Source of the DNA: Isoetes taiwanensis | Taxonomy: Eukaryota > Streptophyta > Lycopodiopsida > Isoetales > Isoetaceae | Length of the DNA: 64,000 bases | Assembly: GCA_021234155.1 (NCBI GenBank) | Contig: JAJEKV010000009.1 | Coordinates: 12,096,546 to 12,160,545 of the forward strand | Reading direction: 5' to 3' | Notes under the pieces: model-generated | Seen by the model: the letters and a program-made list of their open reading frames with translations, nothing else | What the model was told of the DNA's origin: nothing | The model's database searches: none | In this document: positions 46,328-56,271 of the stretch, in pieces | Layout: every line of letters begins with the position of its first letter | Position numbering within the stretch: the first letter of the stretch is position 1 | Made by a program: the position numbers and the translations under genes

Positions 46328-46740
46328 TCAGATACTTGGGCTAGCTATAGATGGACAAGAGCTTTTTACCCACCAAAGCAAGCACAAGTATTGCCAATGC
46401 CACATTTGGGCCTTGCGCAATGGAACAAATATGTATTGGCATCTTGCAATCAAAATGCCATCCAGCCCTTCCTTTATGTTAGTGTTCGTGCATCCCCCCT
46501 CTCTTTGAGGGAATTCACAAAATTCTCGAAGGTGTCCTATTGAACCGTAAAAACTTGTGTTTCCAATCGATGGAAGACTGCTACAAAGGTACCTGCACAC
46601 AAATCCAGAATACATATTAATACATAAGATGAGTGACTTAGGGAATGAAATAACATAAATATGTTGAAATGCTAGCCTACCTCCCATAGACATCTACCAT
46701 CTTAGAGGTCAAGTCCAGCTTCAGTGAAACTCAATCAACA
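46328..46740 (-). CDS. Cargo gene, weakly Ulp1-like exons
   Basis: One exon (SLKLDLTSKMVDVYGR, donor GTAGGC at about 46682) is followed after an acceptor near 46594 by YLCSSLPSIGNTSFYGSIGH, then CQYIFVPLRKAQMWHWQYLC. The (I/L)FVP....HW pattern is that of Ulp1/C48 cysteine proteases around the catalytic His, and the D/C part is not visible. The match is short, so it is a suggestion only. Ulp1-like domains are known passengers of plant Mutator-like elements. Confidence 0.4.
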
Positions 46741-46894
46741 TCACTTTGAAAGATAGAGGGTGCGAATTAGGAGGACAAATCCCTATAAGGAGTGAATGGA
46801 ACCAACCTTTTCAATCGGTTCACTAAACCGCATAAGGAAACAACAAAGATTAGCAAAAGAATATATCTATTGTAATCAATTGTATATTACTCAC

Positions 46895-47290
46895 CTTGTA
46901 AATTCATCACCTGCTTTCAAAGATCTTCTGTGGACTGCTGCACCTTATTTGTTATCACATCAATATTTGCTTGTAGATCCTCATCCTCTTCCTCTTCCGG
47001 TTCCGACTCAGAAGGATCAGGATCAGCTTCCTTCACGGCCTGTGATCGTGTCCTATGTACAAAAAAAATGTGGTTAATTATCATAAATATGAGATGTTTA
47101 ACAAAATTAGTTCATCTTGGACATACCTCTTTCTAGGTGGTGGTGGCACTTTTTTGCCTGGAGATTTTCTTTTCGGAGGACATTTTTTTCTGCTGGAGAT
47201 TTTGCCTGTTTTTTTTTCTCTTGGAGTGCCATCACCAAGATTCTTTTGCCTCCTCTTTGGAGTGGACTCAACTACCAACTCAGCTTCCTC
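46895..47290 (-). CDS. Cargo gene, acidic and basic low-complexity exons
   Basis: The exon ending at donor GTATGTCC (about 47134) encodes a Lys/Pro-rich stretch (KRRQKNLGDGTPREKK, PPKRKSPGKKVPPPPRKR) that looks like a nuclear-localisation/DNA-contact region. The next (about 46903-47042) encodes AVKEADPDPSESEPEEEEDE and a short coiled coil before donor GTGAGT. A single in-frame stop interrupts the second. Confidence 0.5.
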
Positions 47291-47454
47291 TTCCCTGGTA
47301 TCTCCTGGGATAAAATCTGGATCTGATTCCTTTGTAGCTTCTTCACAATAACAGTCCGGCTGGGACCCGCAGATGATCTTGGAGAAAGTTTAATCTTTCT
47401 TAGCTTCTACAATTACTAATTTAGCACTTGGTGATGAAGGAGTTTTACATGCGG

Positions 47455-47715
47455 CGATCATTGAAGGGTCGCACCCGCAAATGCTTTAGCTTTCTCAAGT
47501 GCCATCCTCTCAATTTCCTCAACTTCACTTTGCCATGTTCGAGGAGGCACCGCGGTTGTTCTATTACCGGCACCGTAAATGTCATTGGTGATCCGGAGCT
47601 GGAAGGTAGAGGGTCTCTGATTCGGTCCGCTTATTATGCTCACCAAATCAGAAAGAGAGTCGATGCAGATGGCTCAAGAACATCAGCCATTAAAGTCGCT
47701 ACGGGATAGGAACAA
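47455..47715 (-). CDS. Cargo gene, unrecognised exon
   Basis: The minus-strand frame VSIISGPNQRPSTFQLRITN runs to EEIERMALEKAKAFAGA. It is open for about 62 codons with coding-like composition. No domain was recognised. Confidence 0.35.
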
Positions 47716-47809
47716 ATTTCATCCGCAAACAAACAAATGATCTAAATTTCAATAGACATAAAAGAACATGAAAAACGTAACTAATGAGAAATATCCGGTA
47801 CATTCGCCA

Positions 47810-48210
47810 AGCATGTACATTTCATGTACATAAAATGTACCAAATGTAAGTAACTACATTTAACCATAGCCAAATGTACATGTACATGTTCCTCAATGTA
47901 CATAAAGGTACATCGTTGTACCGGATGTACACTGATGTACCCGGATGTACCCGTGTATCCAGTTAGGGAATGTAGATCTATGCCAAAAAAAAAGCACATA
48001 TATGTAAAAATGCACATACTTATGAATCCATCTACAGATGCACTCTAAAAAATAAATGCATGTACATCTATTTGCAGATGTAGACTCCATTAGAGACATG
48101 TACAACCCCGATACAACCGCAGTCAAGCTCAAAAATAAAAGCATCAATAAACAAGCAAATATATGCCTATGTACCTCCTACATTACGATGTACACTAAAA
48201 AAAGTTATAC
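47810..48210. repeat. TGTACA-rich intron-like stretch
   Basis: Several TGTACA and near-matches (CATGTACATTTCATGTACAT and TGTACATGTACATG) within about 400 bp, between exons of the minus-strand gene. Confidence 0.7.
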
Positions 48211-48533
48211 ATGTACAAGGAATAGCAATGCACCGAAAGCCATACATGTAGAACTATGCGATTACAATAACAAATATGAATTAAGTGAAATATAAGTTTA
48301 AATTAGTTGAGAGCAATGCATACCTTTCACAAAGGGGAAACCAAGCTGATTCAATGCCCTCATCCCGGATGCAACCTTTTATGCAATTGCGTCTTTCATG
48401 GACCGGATAACACAAGCGAAAGAGGCAATAAGCATCTACGCATGGAGCTAGCAAACAACAAACTAGTTTTGCCAAAGCCTTGGCCACAAATGTACATGAA
48501 CCAATGTGATGAATCGCTCTATAGAAGTAGCTC

Positions 48534-49070
48534 CTACTGGGGGTAGGGCCTCGGGTGCAGAACAATAGGTCCTGCTCTCCCCATGAAATCCAAAATATGT
48601 GAATGCCTTTGCTGAACCAATTCAATGCAATTAAGTTTTTCCTTTGCTTGTTCAATTGAGATTTCATGCCTTTCAATTTCTTTAGTTGCTTCCTGCAAAC
48701 CAATGTCTAGCTTAGAAGAGTGCTGCTCTTTATCATGTCTACTCATAACCAAGTCTTCCAACTTGTACTTCAACACTCCGAACATAACTTGATTTCCAGC
48801 AGGATCCTGGGACAATTTGTCAAATTCCTGTTTTGTCTCATCTATTTTCTGGCAGATCTGCTGCAGATCTTCGGATAGCATATCCTTTCTACCCTCAATC
48901 CGGCTGATGACCTTCAATGCATCCCTCCTTCTTTCTTCCAATGCTTCTACTTCATTCAATAGGTTAGTTTTCTCCTCCAACCCATGCTTAAGTAACTGCT
49001 TTATTGTGTCAACATCTGATCTAGAATAACCCAGGGCTCTAATATTCTGCTGCAATACGATGTCCTGTTT
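48534..49070 (-). CDS. Cargo gene, coiled-coil exon
   Basis: About 170 open codons on the minus strand. LGYSRSDVDTIKQLLKHGLE, EKTNLLNEVEALEERRRDAL and EGRKDMLSEDLQQICQKIDE show heptad spacing and continue to about codon 150. It is probably a dimerisation rod. An acceptor-like stretch lies near 49056 and the frame stops at 48534. No database family was recalled. Resemblance to structural proteins is only compositional. Confidence 0.55.
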   Translation of the reverse strand, partial: KQDIVLQQNIRALGYSRSDVDTIKQLLKHGLEEKTNLLNEVEALEERRRDALKVISRIEGRKDMLSEDLQQICQKIDETKQEFDKLSQDPAGNQVMFGVLKYKLEDLVMSRHDKEQHSSKLDIGLQEATKEIERHEISIEQAKEKLNCIELVQQRHSHILDFMGRAGPIVLHPRPYPQ

Positions 49071-49182
49071 GATAGTTGAGGATTTACCTGTTGTAGGGTC
49101 CTCTCAGAACGCCCTAAATGAGGGTTTTGGCAAGATCTTTGGCGGTCCTAGCCACGTCCACCCAATCAACAAGCCGCCCCCT

Positions 49183-49594
49183 TCAAGTGAAGAGCAAATG
49201 CTCGCAAAATAGGTAGAAATATAATGGTTTGTAACTGTTTCTTGCCATAAACCAATTCATAATATTTAAAAAATCATCTTTCCATGCGTTAAGATTCTCC
49301 CTTCCTTGAATCCTCGCCTGCTTTTTTGGAGCTTCACCCCATACCTCGCTCATAACCATCTCTAGGTTGGGTATGTGGGCCTCTGCATGTTTATCACGGA
49401 GGTCTTTGGCTTGGATCACCTCGTAACCCAAACGTAAACTCCTTGGAGGTAAAAATCCACCGAAGCACCGCTTTTGCTTGGGCTGTGGTGATGAGCAAGC
49501 ACTCATCCGGGGCGTTTGGGGCCATAGCTAGATGAAGAATTCGTGGATCGAATTCAAGCAGAAGGTCATGGATAGTGAACGAGAGGCAAACCAA
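49183..49594 (-). CDS. Cargo gene, 5' exon
   Basis: APNAPDECLLITTAQAKAVL and WIFTSKEFTFG come first, then in the next frame GYEVIQAKDLRDKHAEAHIP and NLEMVMSEVWGEAPKKQARI. The frame switch at about 49435-49450 must be an error, mutation or programmed shift. ATG candidates are at 49594 and 49525. No domain was recognised. Confidence 0.4.
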
Positions 49595-49752
49595 GAAAGA
49601 ATTTGGGAAAGAATTTCAAAATCCGATAATTGCGGGTTCAGAGTAGTGGATAGCCATTAATCATGGCAGTTACTAGCGGATCATGATGACAGTTATTCCA
49701 AAAATGTGCATTTTGTACATATGTATATGTACAAAAAGGGCTACATTTATAG

Positions 49753-49765
49753 ACACCCTTTCATG
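49753..49765 (-). repeat. Right inverted repeat of the 9.3-kb element
   Basis: ACACCCTTTCATG, the inverted partner of 40490-40502 with one mismatch. Exon sequence resumes at 49776. Confidence 0.65.
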
Positions 49766-49775
49766 CTTTTACCCT

Positions 49776-49985
49776 AAATACTGCTTTCAAGTAGCCTCAC
49801 AATATTAAGGGCAAGCAAGACAAGCTGAATATAGACATTTTTGCAACCAAAATGCCCAAAAGAATGGCTTCATCTCTTCTAACTTACAAGATGAAGTTCA
49901 AGGTCGTCCATGTTTTCGGTGTCCAAGATGAAGTTCAGGGTAGTGTTCTGCACATTCTGATACAGACGTCCAGGGAACTACAAAG
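49776..49985 (+). pseudogene. TRM-like exon, right part
   Basis: Continuation of the exon cut at 40489, with QNAQKNGFISSNLQDEVQGR and a donor-like AAAG/GTAAGA at 49986. Joining the flanks without the element restores an open codon series GAG AAA TAC TGC, whereas copy 1 has three extra bases there. Confidence 0.55.
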
Positions 49986-50009
49986 GTAAGAATTTAAATA
50001 AAAATGCAT

Positions 50010-50745
50010 TCTAAAGGTGTATAGGTACAAAGCACTGGGTCATCTGGCCAGCTTGGCTGAGCAGTCTCTGATAGAGGACATTATTGGTACCTTGCAGAAA
50101 TGTAGACAATGATAGGAACTTGGAGCATGCCAAGGGGGTTCACAAGCACAATTGCAGAAATGGATTGCAAGCATATTCAACATTGAGTAATTATCTTGCT
50201 TATGTTTGTTGAATGTGGTAGTGTTGCTGATACCCAGCAAGTTTTTAACAAATTATCTCACCATAATGAACATGCCTAGACATCTCTCATATAAGGGCAT
50301 ATTGTTTGTGGACAACCACTGCATGCTCTCGATGTGTACCAAAAAATGCAAGCACGTATTGTTGTTAGTTGGACTGCACTTATTATAAAAATATACAAAA
50401 CATGGATCTCGTCAGAAAGCATTGAGTTGTTTTGATGAGATGCAGCTGGAGGATGTGCCTCCAGATCATGTTGTGTATATTTGCAGCATGAAAGCTTGTG
50501 GCAGTATAGGTGCCATAGACAAGACAAACGTTAAAAGCGTGTAGCAGTTTGCATTTTTAAAGCATATAGCTATGTCAGATGGCGTCTTAGACCAGGGTAG
50601 AGAATTACATTCAAACACCAGAGAAAAGGGATTTGAACAAAATCATTTTGTTGGTAAGAGTTTGGTTGGAATGTATGCCACATGTGATTCCTTCGTGCTG
50701 TATTTTGCAACAAAGGACCAGTTAAAGGGTTATGGTTGATGTTCT
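50010..50745 (+). pseudogene. PPR-protein pseudogene (copy B2)
   Basis: Copy of 11990-12720 with the same PPR phrases and most of the same stops. Differences include a frameshift at 50108 (one extra T) and a new stop near 50541, while GFEQNHFVGKSLVGMYATCD is open here where copy 1 has a stop. Confidence 0.7.
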
Positions 50746-50849
50746 TCTAATTCTGTTGCTTATACTAGTTGTAGAAGATTGCAGAGTGGTGAAAGTCCAT
50801 TCGTTGTAGGTCTGCCCTTCCAAATATCAATTCCATATTGATTCAAACA

Positions 50850-51700
50850 ACTTGATTTATAGTGAAGCCATAAGAGAATTTAGCTATCAGCTGTCACACA
50901 ACTTTCTAACTCCAGAACTTTGGTTAGATAGGTTTATGTATATCAACAAATATTTCAAGTCTTCTGCTAAAGAAGCTGAAGAGTTGCCAGACCTTTGTGA
51001 CGGCACGAGAACCGACCTTTTGTGGTCTACACCAATCAAAACTCCGCTCATTCTGTAGAAAATGCTTCTTTTCATAAAATGACTTGAACAGTATTTTCAT
51101 TCAACTTGGCGACCCACAAAGTAAATGCTTAATATAGACTCCCCAATAATTGAATGTGATCGGGGTTATGGATCGGATCTAGACTCCTCGTGTTTATGGG
51201 CATAAAAATATGCAACAAAGGCAAATATTAGAACAATTAATGAATGCATTTTGTCATAAATTAATCATGCAAATTTTAGCATAAACCAAAATCGAAGAGG
51301 CAATGTGCTATGCAAATTGAGAAGAATCATGAGATAGTCCGATTTGATAAAAATCAACAAATATTTCTAGTCTTTTGCTAAAGAAGTCAAGAGTTGCCGG
51401 GCCTTTGTGACAAAGACGAAATCGACAATCAGATATTGTGGTCTACACCAATCAAAACTCCGCCATTCTCATACAAAATGCTTCCTTGGAGACCCACAAA
51501 GTAAATGCTTTAACATAGACTCTCAGATAAAATGAATGTGATCATAAGGGAATGTGATCAGGGTTATGGATCAGATCTAGACTCCGCGTTTATGGGCATA
51601 AAAAATCTGCAACAAGGGTAAATATTAGAACAATTAATGAATGCATTTTGCCATAAATTAATCATGAATATTTTAGCATAAGTAAAATCCAAGAGGCAGG
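50850..51700 (+). repeat. Copy of the 404-bp tandem duplication
   Basis: Same arrangement as 12950-13790, with an upstream deletion of about 80 bp. At 51290-51480 the text is garbled at CAG/CTG sites relative to copy 1. Confidence 0.7.
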
Positions 51701-51864
51701 AAAGTGCAATGTAAAAAAAACACTCTCCATATATTACCTAATTGAGAAGAATTATAAGATAGGCCTATTCCTATTGTTAGGAGCCCATTCATATTGGTAC
51801 GAGCCCATTGCCGCCACCATCATCGCTCTGTCGTATCCGTATGAGATTCAAACCTAGAATTATT

Positions 51865-52570
51865 TTTTGGGTTGCCTCTAGGGGGGCAAACCTTGCTCGT
51901 GTGGGTTTTCGGCATATTCTAAGTATATACTAGAATATACCTAGAATATGCAGGAAACTGCTCCAAACTTGTTGTTGGCTTTAAACTGGCAGTCGCCAGT
52001 GTTATTGGGTAGTGGCTGTGCAAACTAGTTAACTGGATGGAGCCATAACGATTATTTGTCGACGTTGATCAACAGTTTGGAGGCATAGTCCGGCCAGCAT
52101 TGCCGAATGTGCCAGGCTTACCTGTAAGAGAAGTAGCAGCTTCTTTTATCTCTTGCTCTTCTTTCTTTTTGAATGCTATGTATTTCAAAACCAGCTTACA
52201 CAGTTGGACAAGATTTCCAGGTACTTGTTTTGGCTTAATTATTGTTCATCACATTTTAGCCTTTGTTTGTTATTTGTCGTTATTGTGGCTTAAAACTCTC
52301 ATCTGGCCTCAGGGCTTTGGATAGTTTATGTAAAGAGGGACGATTAGATGTTGCTTCTGAAATACTGGAGATGCAAAATATTCCTTTATCTAGAGATAAT
52401 GCATATTACCTCCTTCAAGGTTGCACTAAAAAGCAAGATACAAAATATTGTAGAAGAATACAGATCGTAATGGCCTAGAATGGCCTTGATTCTATTGAAG
52501 CCTTGGGCAATCACCTTATTCGTGATAGCTGTTGCAAGAAACAATATTACAATTTAATAAGGCAAACAGC
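51865..52570 (+). pseudogene. PPR-protein fragment (copy B2)
   Basis: Same as 13946-14655. LDSLCKEGRLDVASEILEMQ and NAYYLLQGCTKKQDTKYCRR, then a stop (TAG) at 52476 where copy 1 has CAG (Gln). Confidence 0.7.
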
Positions 52571-54179
52571 TTAAGGGATCCTGCAACCTAATTTTGGTAA
52601 CCAGCCAAGCCAGCTATAAATCATAAATGGTACATGATTATATTTCTATCGGAAGTGGAGCTTACACTACTAAAGAACACAAGGAAACTATCTAGGATAG
52701 AATTCCTAAAGCTCGCTAAGAGAACCTGAACAATTCAGCAGTGAAATATTAATTTCTTAGATGGGCAGTATAATAGCAAATTAAAGAGTGTAATAAGCTG
52801 AATAAGGCTTAATAGCATTACATTACAAGAAATGGAGAATCAACAAGCCGTAGTCTAATCCAACAGTCTTATCCTTCTGTTACAAGCGATTGAGATTTAC
52901 TTTTTCTGAAAATACACATTAAACGGCATATTTCCCCATAAGGGTACCAAACTAAGGTGGTTGAATTCCTAAAATCACAACATATGTGTTCACAGCTATA
53001 CTTATGAGCCTACACGACGGTAACAACAGAACTTAAGTCTATAAAACACAATGATTTAAGAGAATCCTGCACATTAGTAATATGTACTAGTAATGGTGCC
53101 CAGCGTTGCTGGGCATAAGTTGAAAACCTATAGGATAACTTGTTCAGCTCAAAGTATAACTTGTTTAGCTCAAAGTCTTTGTCATAAATCTAACATAATG
53201 AGGCAAACTCATAGGAAAATTATCATTTGTTAATGAAATTATAAGCTGACGTTAATCAACATTGGGCTTAGTTAGCTTATCATCTAATGTTAATTCGTTC
53301 ATCTTGTAAGAGATCAACGTTTTTCTTAAGTAATAGTGGTGATGCCCGGCGTTGCTGGGCATATGTTTGGTACATATAGATGATCCGAGAGAAGAAAAGA
53401 GCCAGACATAGACTAACTGACTTTGTAATAATGAGATGCGCCTCACTTGTAATATATTAAAACTTCGGAGTGTTTCGTTCTAATTAACTTTGTATTCTTG
53501 GGATAAGCTTCACTTGAATTATATTATAAACTTCGGAGCTTCCTCGTTCTAACATGAAAATTCATGGGCAAAATCGGAGATTCTTGCATAATAATCACTA
53601 ATTTTGCACTTTTTGTGTATATTGGAGGAAGAAATATCAGTCACTAATTTTGCACTTTTTTGTGTATATTGGAGGAAGAGGTCTTAGTATGAAGGATTTT
53701 AAAGTTTGTCTATTTTTGCATTTATACACCCACTTTAAGATATTGATTTAGAATGTATATGTATCTTCTTTTAATGGACACCCAAACGGGAGAATATAGA
53801 CATTGAGAAATTATATTCGTTGTGAAATTTGACCTTAGGCAGTATTCAAACTTGCAAACATGTGAAGGGGAAACATGGCCATGCAACACCATGGCTACAT
53901 TTGATTTCGGCAGTCTAATTCTATTGAATATATTAGCCAAAATTGGTAACTCTAATACGTGAATGGTGCTGCTACTATTTGTATTAACCTGAAAACGATG
54001 TAATCAGTTTACATGAGGATGATAGTTGCCAGAAAGAACATCCTGCGATGACATGATAGGCACCATGCCACGAAAACATTCTATTTTGAAATTTTTCTAG
54101 CCTACTTGTCCATGGAACAGGCAAAAAAATAATGTTGTTATAAGCATTTTACGTCTGGGGATTTTAGTTTGAGCTAGTT

Positions 54180-54360
54180 GTTTAAACAGACTCGCGCACG
54201 CCATAATGTTTCTCTTGGTACCACTCTAGTATCTTTTTATCTTTATCAATACACTGCGGAAATTGTGACATCATTGGAAAATATTTGAATGTGTTGATAA
54301 AAGCAAGGATAGAATTTTCATTGATCTTGGCCTCAAGCATTTTGCCCTAGGCAATCGTGC
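54180..54360 (-). pseudogene. Unrecognised exon-like frame in H5
   Basis: KMLEAKINENSILAFINTFK, then SQFPQCIDKDKKILEWYQEK and a stop. The frame is also present in H1 (31970-32150). The end recalls the ILxWY of W2-type domains, but one short motif is not enough to assign it. Confidence 0.35.
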
Positions 54361-54737
54361 TAGGGAGGACAATCAACATGAACCACCAAAATTCTTCATC
54401 ATGGTGAAACAAATCAACCAACATATATATCAATCTCAGGCAAGAAGTCTGCAAGAGGAAAATAAAAGTTAATTCATTTTCGCTGCTTGCAACATCAGTG
54501 AGGTCGATAAACTACATACCTTCAACTACTACCTTCATTAGTGGTCATTGAGCAAGAAAACACAAGCCCCTAGAGCTTGCTTAGAGGGAACAGAAACATA
54601 AGGCATGTTCTGCAAGCATTTAACATATTTCAGGATTAACTGAGGCAGTAGAGGGAACAGAAAACGCTTTAAAATATTCAATAACTACGTGAATCATACT
54701 GGAAACTTGGGATAAACTTGGGATAAGAGACTAATAC

Positions 54738-54841
54738 CTTATCTTCGGCAAGCAGCGGCAAATGCAACAAAATCTCCAATGGCTCAGTATCTGCTGCCAT
54801 AACTACGAACTCTGCTTTACCCCTATTTAACGTCATCATTG
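54738..54841 (-). pseudogene. SNU13 (15.5K) exon captured by H5
   Basis: An acceptor TTTTACAG, then [20 protein letters not shown] followed by [12 protein letters not shown] and a donor GTATTAG. This is the signature exon of SNU13/NHP2L1, the L7Ae-fold protein that binds the kink-turn of U4 snRNA and box C/D RNAs (family [33 protein letters not shown]). The exon is intact with splice sites, but the remaining coding sequence is not found in the element, so no functional product is expected. Confidence 0.85.
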
Positions 54842-54972
54842 CTGTAAAATGCAATGATTAGAACAAAAGGAATGAGAAAAACACTGCACTTATCTGTTAA
54901 CAAAATATAGATCTTCATTTGCTCCCTTCTGCAGTTGCTTGTAGTTTGAAGCTTGAGCTAAAAGATTAATAC

Positions 54973-55070
54973 CTTATCTTCTGCAAGCAGCGCCAAATGC
55001 AACAAAACCTCCAATCGCTCAGTATTTGCTGTCATAACCAGAATCTTGCTATACCCCTGTTTAAAGTCTT
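54973..55070 (-). pseudogene. Second, diverged SNU13 exon in H5
   Basis: ILVMTANTERLEVLLHLALL followed by AEDK and the same GTATTA donor, a diverged repeat of the exon 240 bp to the left with a one-base shift at the start. Either the host gene had a duplicated exon or the element duplicated it after capture. Confidence 0.75.
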
Positions 55071-55074
55071 TGTG

Positions 55075-56271
55075 GCTGCATGGGAAGTGCAAATGATTTT
55101 TCTGCATAAAAAGATTATAACATGAGCTCCATGTTCTGCCCAACATCATTTCAAAACTCAGAACTTAAATCTCAAATCTATAGAACTCAAATCTCAAATT
55201 TGAAAACTCAAACAAATCTATATTCTAAAGCAAGTCATTTTCACCTTAGTTTCATTTACTCGAACAAAGGTAAAGCTGCTTTCAGCATATCTGACACATC
55301 AGGCTTGAGTAAAATATCATTGAACAGGAGGCAAGTTCAGAAGTTTTACCAGCCCACAATGTATTACTTTATTTTAGCAACAACCTGACTATACTCCTGC
55401 TCAATCTGTGTTTACGCATCTCAATCTTAACTTCAGTGTACATTTGGAAGAAAGGCTTCAAGTATTGGCACCATATCTTAGCAAATATCGGTCGCCTAGA
55501 ATACTTTGCTCTTCAGCCTGATAAGCTAACTATAGCGGAGTCAGAGCATTCAGACATCAAAAGGTCCTAGTTGAAGACGAAATTTTGGGCAGCGGAAAAA
55601 ATCTTACCTTTTGGGCTTCTCTTTCTGTTACAGATCGGAGTAGCCATGGCTTTGCATTTTTTACACTGGAAATACAGTGGCTTTTGGAGTTGCAAGGCAT
55701 ACTAAGGCATACCACGATTCCCATGACTCACATCCCTTGCACCCACAGCTCACCAATTTCACAATGGCAGACATGAAGAACAAAATGAGATAAAGAAGGT
55801 GGGCCGTCACTCAGAGCATCCATCTTTGGGTTCAAAGAGTTTGAGGACCTTACAGAAATTCCTTCCCCGCCCACCACGATTTGCTTCTGGCTACCAATAC
55901 ATCTATGGCCTGAAGCTTTGCCAGAGCAAACGTGCTACTGGACTTAAGAACTGAATGATTTTAGAAAGTTTAGGACATAGCCGAACTCCAGTGTCCACCG
56001 AAAGAATAGGTAATCAAGGTTTGCTTGCCATATCTACCGGAAGGCATGCAAGGCATGGTCTTGGAAAACACGATTCGGCGCCTCTACCTAACCGGAATTG
56101 ATGGGAGGAAGCTCGATGGTTGCCATGCTCTTGGAAAACACGATAGGGAAAAAGGGTTTTTAGGGTTAGAAATCACAGAAACCGTCTGATCTAAGCCACG
56201 AATGAAAAGTTGGGCCGTCGAAAGTTTTAGGGTTTTATGCACGACATACACTAAAACTTTATAATAAAGGA
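55075..56271. other. 5' part of H5
   Basis: Noncoding for the most part. A minus-strand leader with AAACCCTAAAAACCC and a start MATIELPPINS at about 56070-56130 may be the captured promoter and first exon of a gene. Not recognised. Confidence 0.4.

Larger units (their letters stand above)
40490..49765. mobile_element. 9.3-kb DNA transposon with DDE gene and cargo gene
   Basis: It interrupts the TRM-like exon, and the uninterrupted exon in copy 1 shows the empty site. CACGAAAGGGTGT at 40490-40502 is inverted as ACACCCTTTCATG at 49753-49765 (12 of 13 pair). At the right, ten more bases separate this from recognisable exon sequence, so the true end is uncertain by about that much. Genes converge: transposase-like on plus (40798-43810), multi-exon gene on minus (about 49580-44267). 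TGTACA clusters lie at 40500-40570, 41630-42000, 43975-44070, 47810-48190 and 49710-49735. The flanking duplication may be ATA. Family not assigned. Confidence 0.75.
53087..56271 (-). mobile_element. Helitron H5 with a clean empty site
   Basis: It inserted into block B of copy 2. Copy 1 (15164) and the partial copy (59050) have the uninterrupted ATATGTA/TATTTAACC. It sits between A and T with no duplication. 3' CTAG at 53087, 8-bp stem hairpin at 53097-53115, 5' TC at 56271. Length is 3,185 bp. A second, imperfect hairpin (TGCCCGGC-GTT-GCTGGGCA) lies inside at 53343-53361, perhaps an older end that was bypassed. SNU13 exons are carried on the minus strand. No Rep/helicase is present. Confidence 0.95.

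Noticed and set aside
48534-49070. Coiled-coil exon as a kinetochore or SMC-type protein
   Set aside because: Only heptad composition supports it. No diagnostic motif, so described by structure only.
26949-53115. Recurrent 19-bp palindrome TGCCCAGCGTTGCTGGGCA taken as a CRISPR-like or terminator array
   Set aside because: Copies are kilobases apart, each followed at fixed distance by CTAG and element borders. Empty sites show they are Helitron 3' ends.
54180-54360. W2/eIF5C-type domain from ILEWYQEK
   Set aside because: A single five-residue resemblance. The rest of the domain is not visible.
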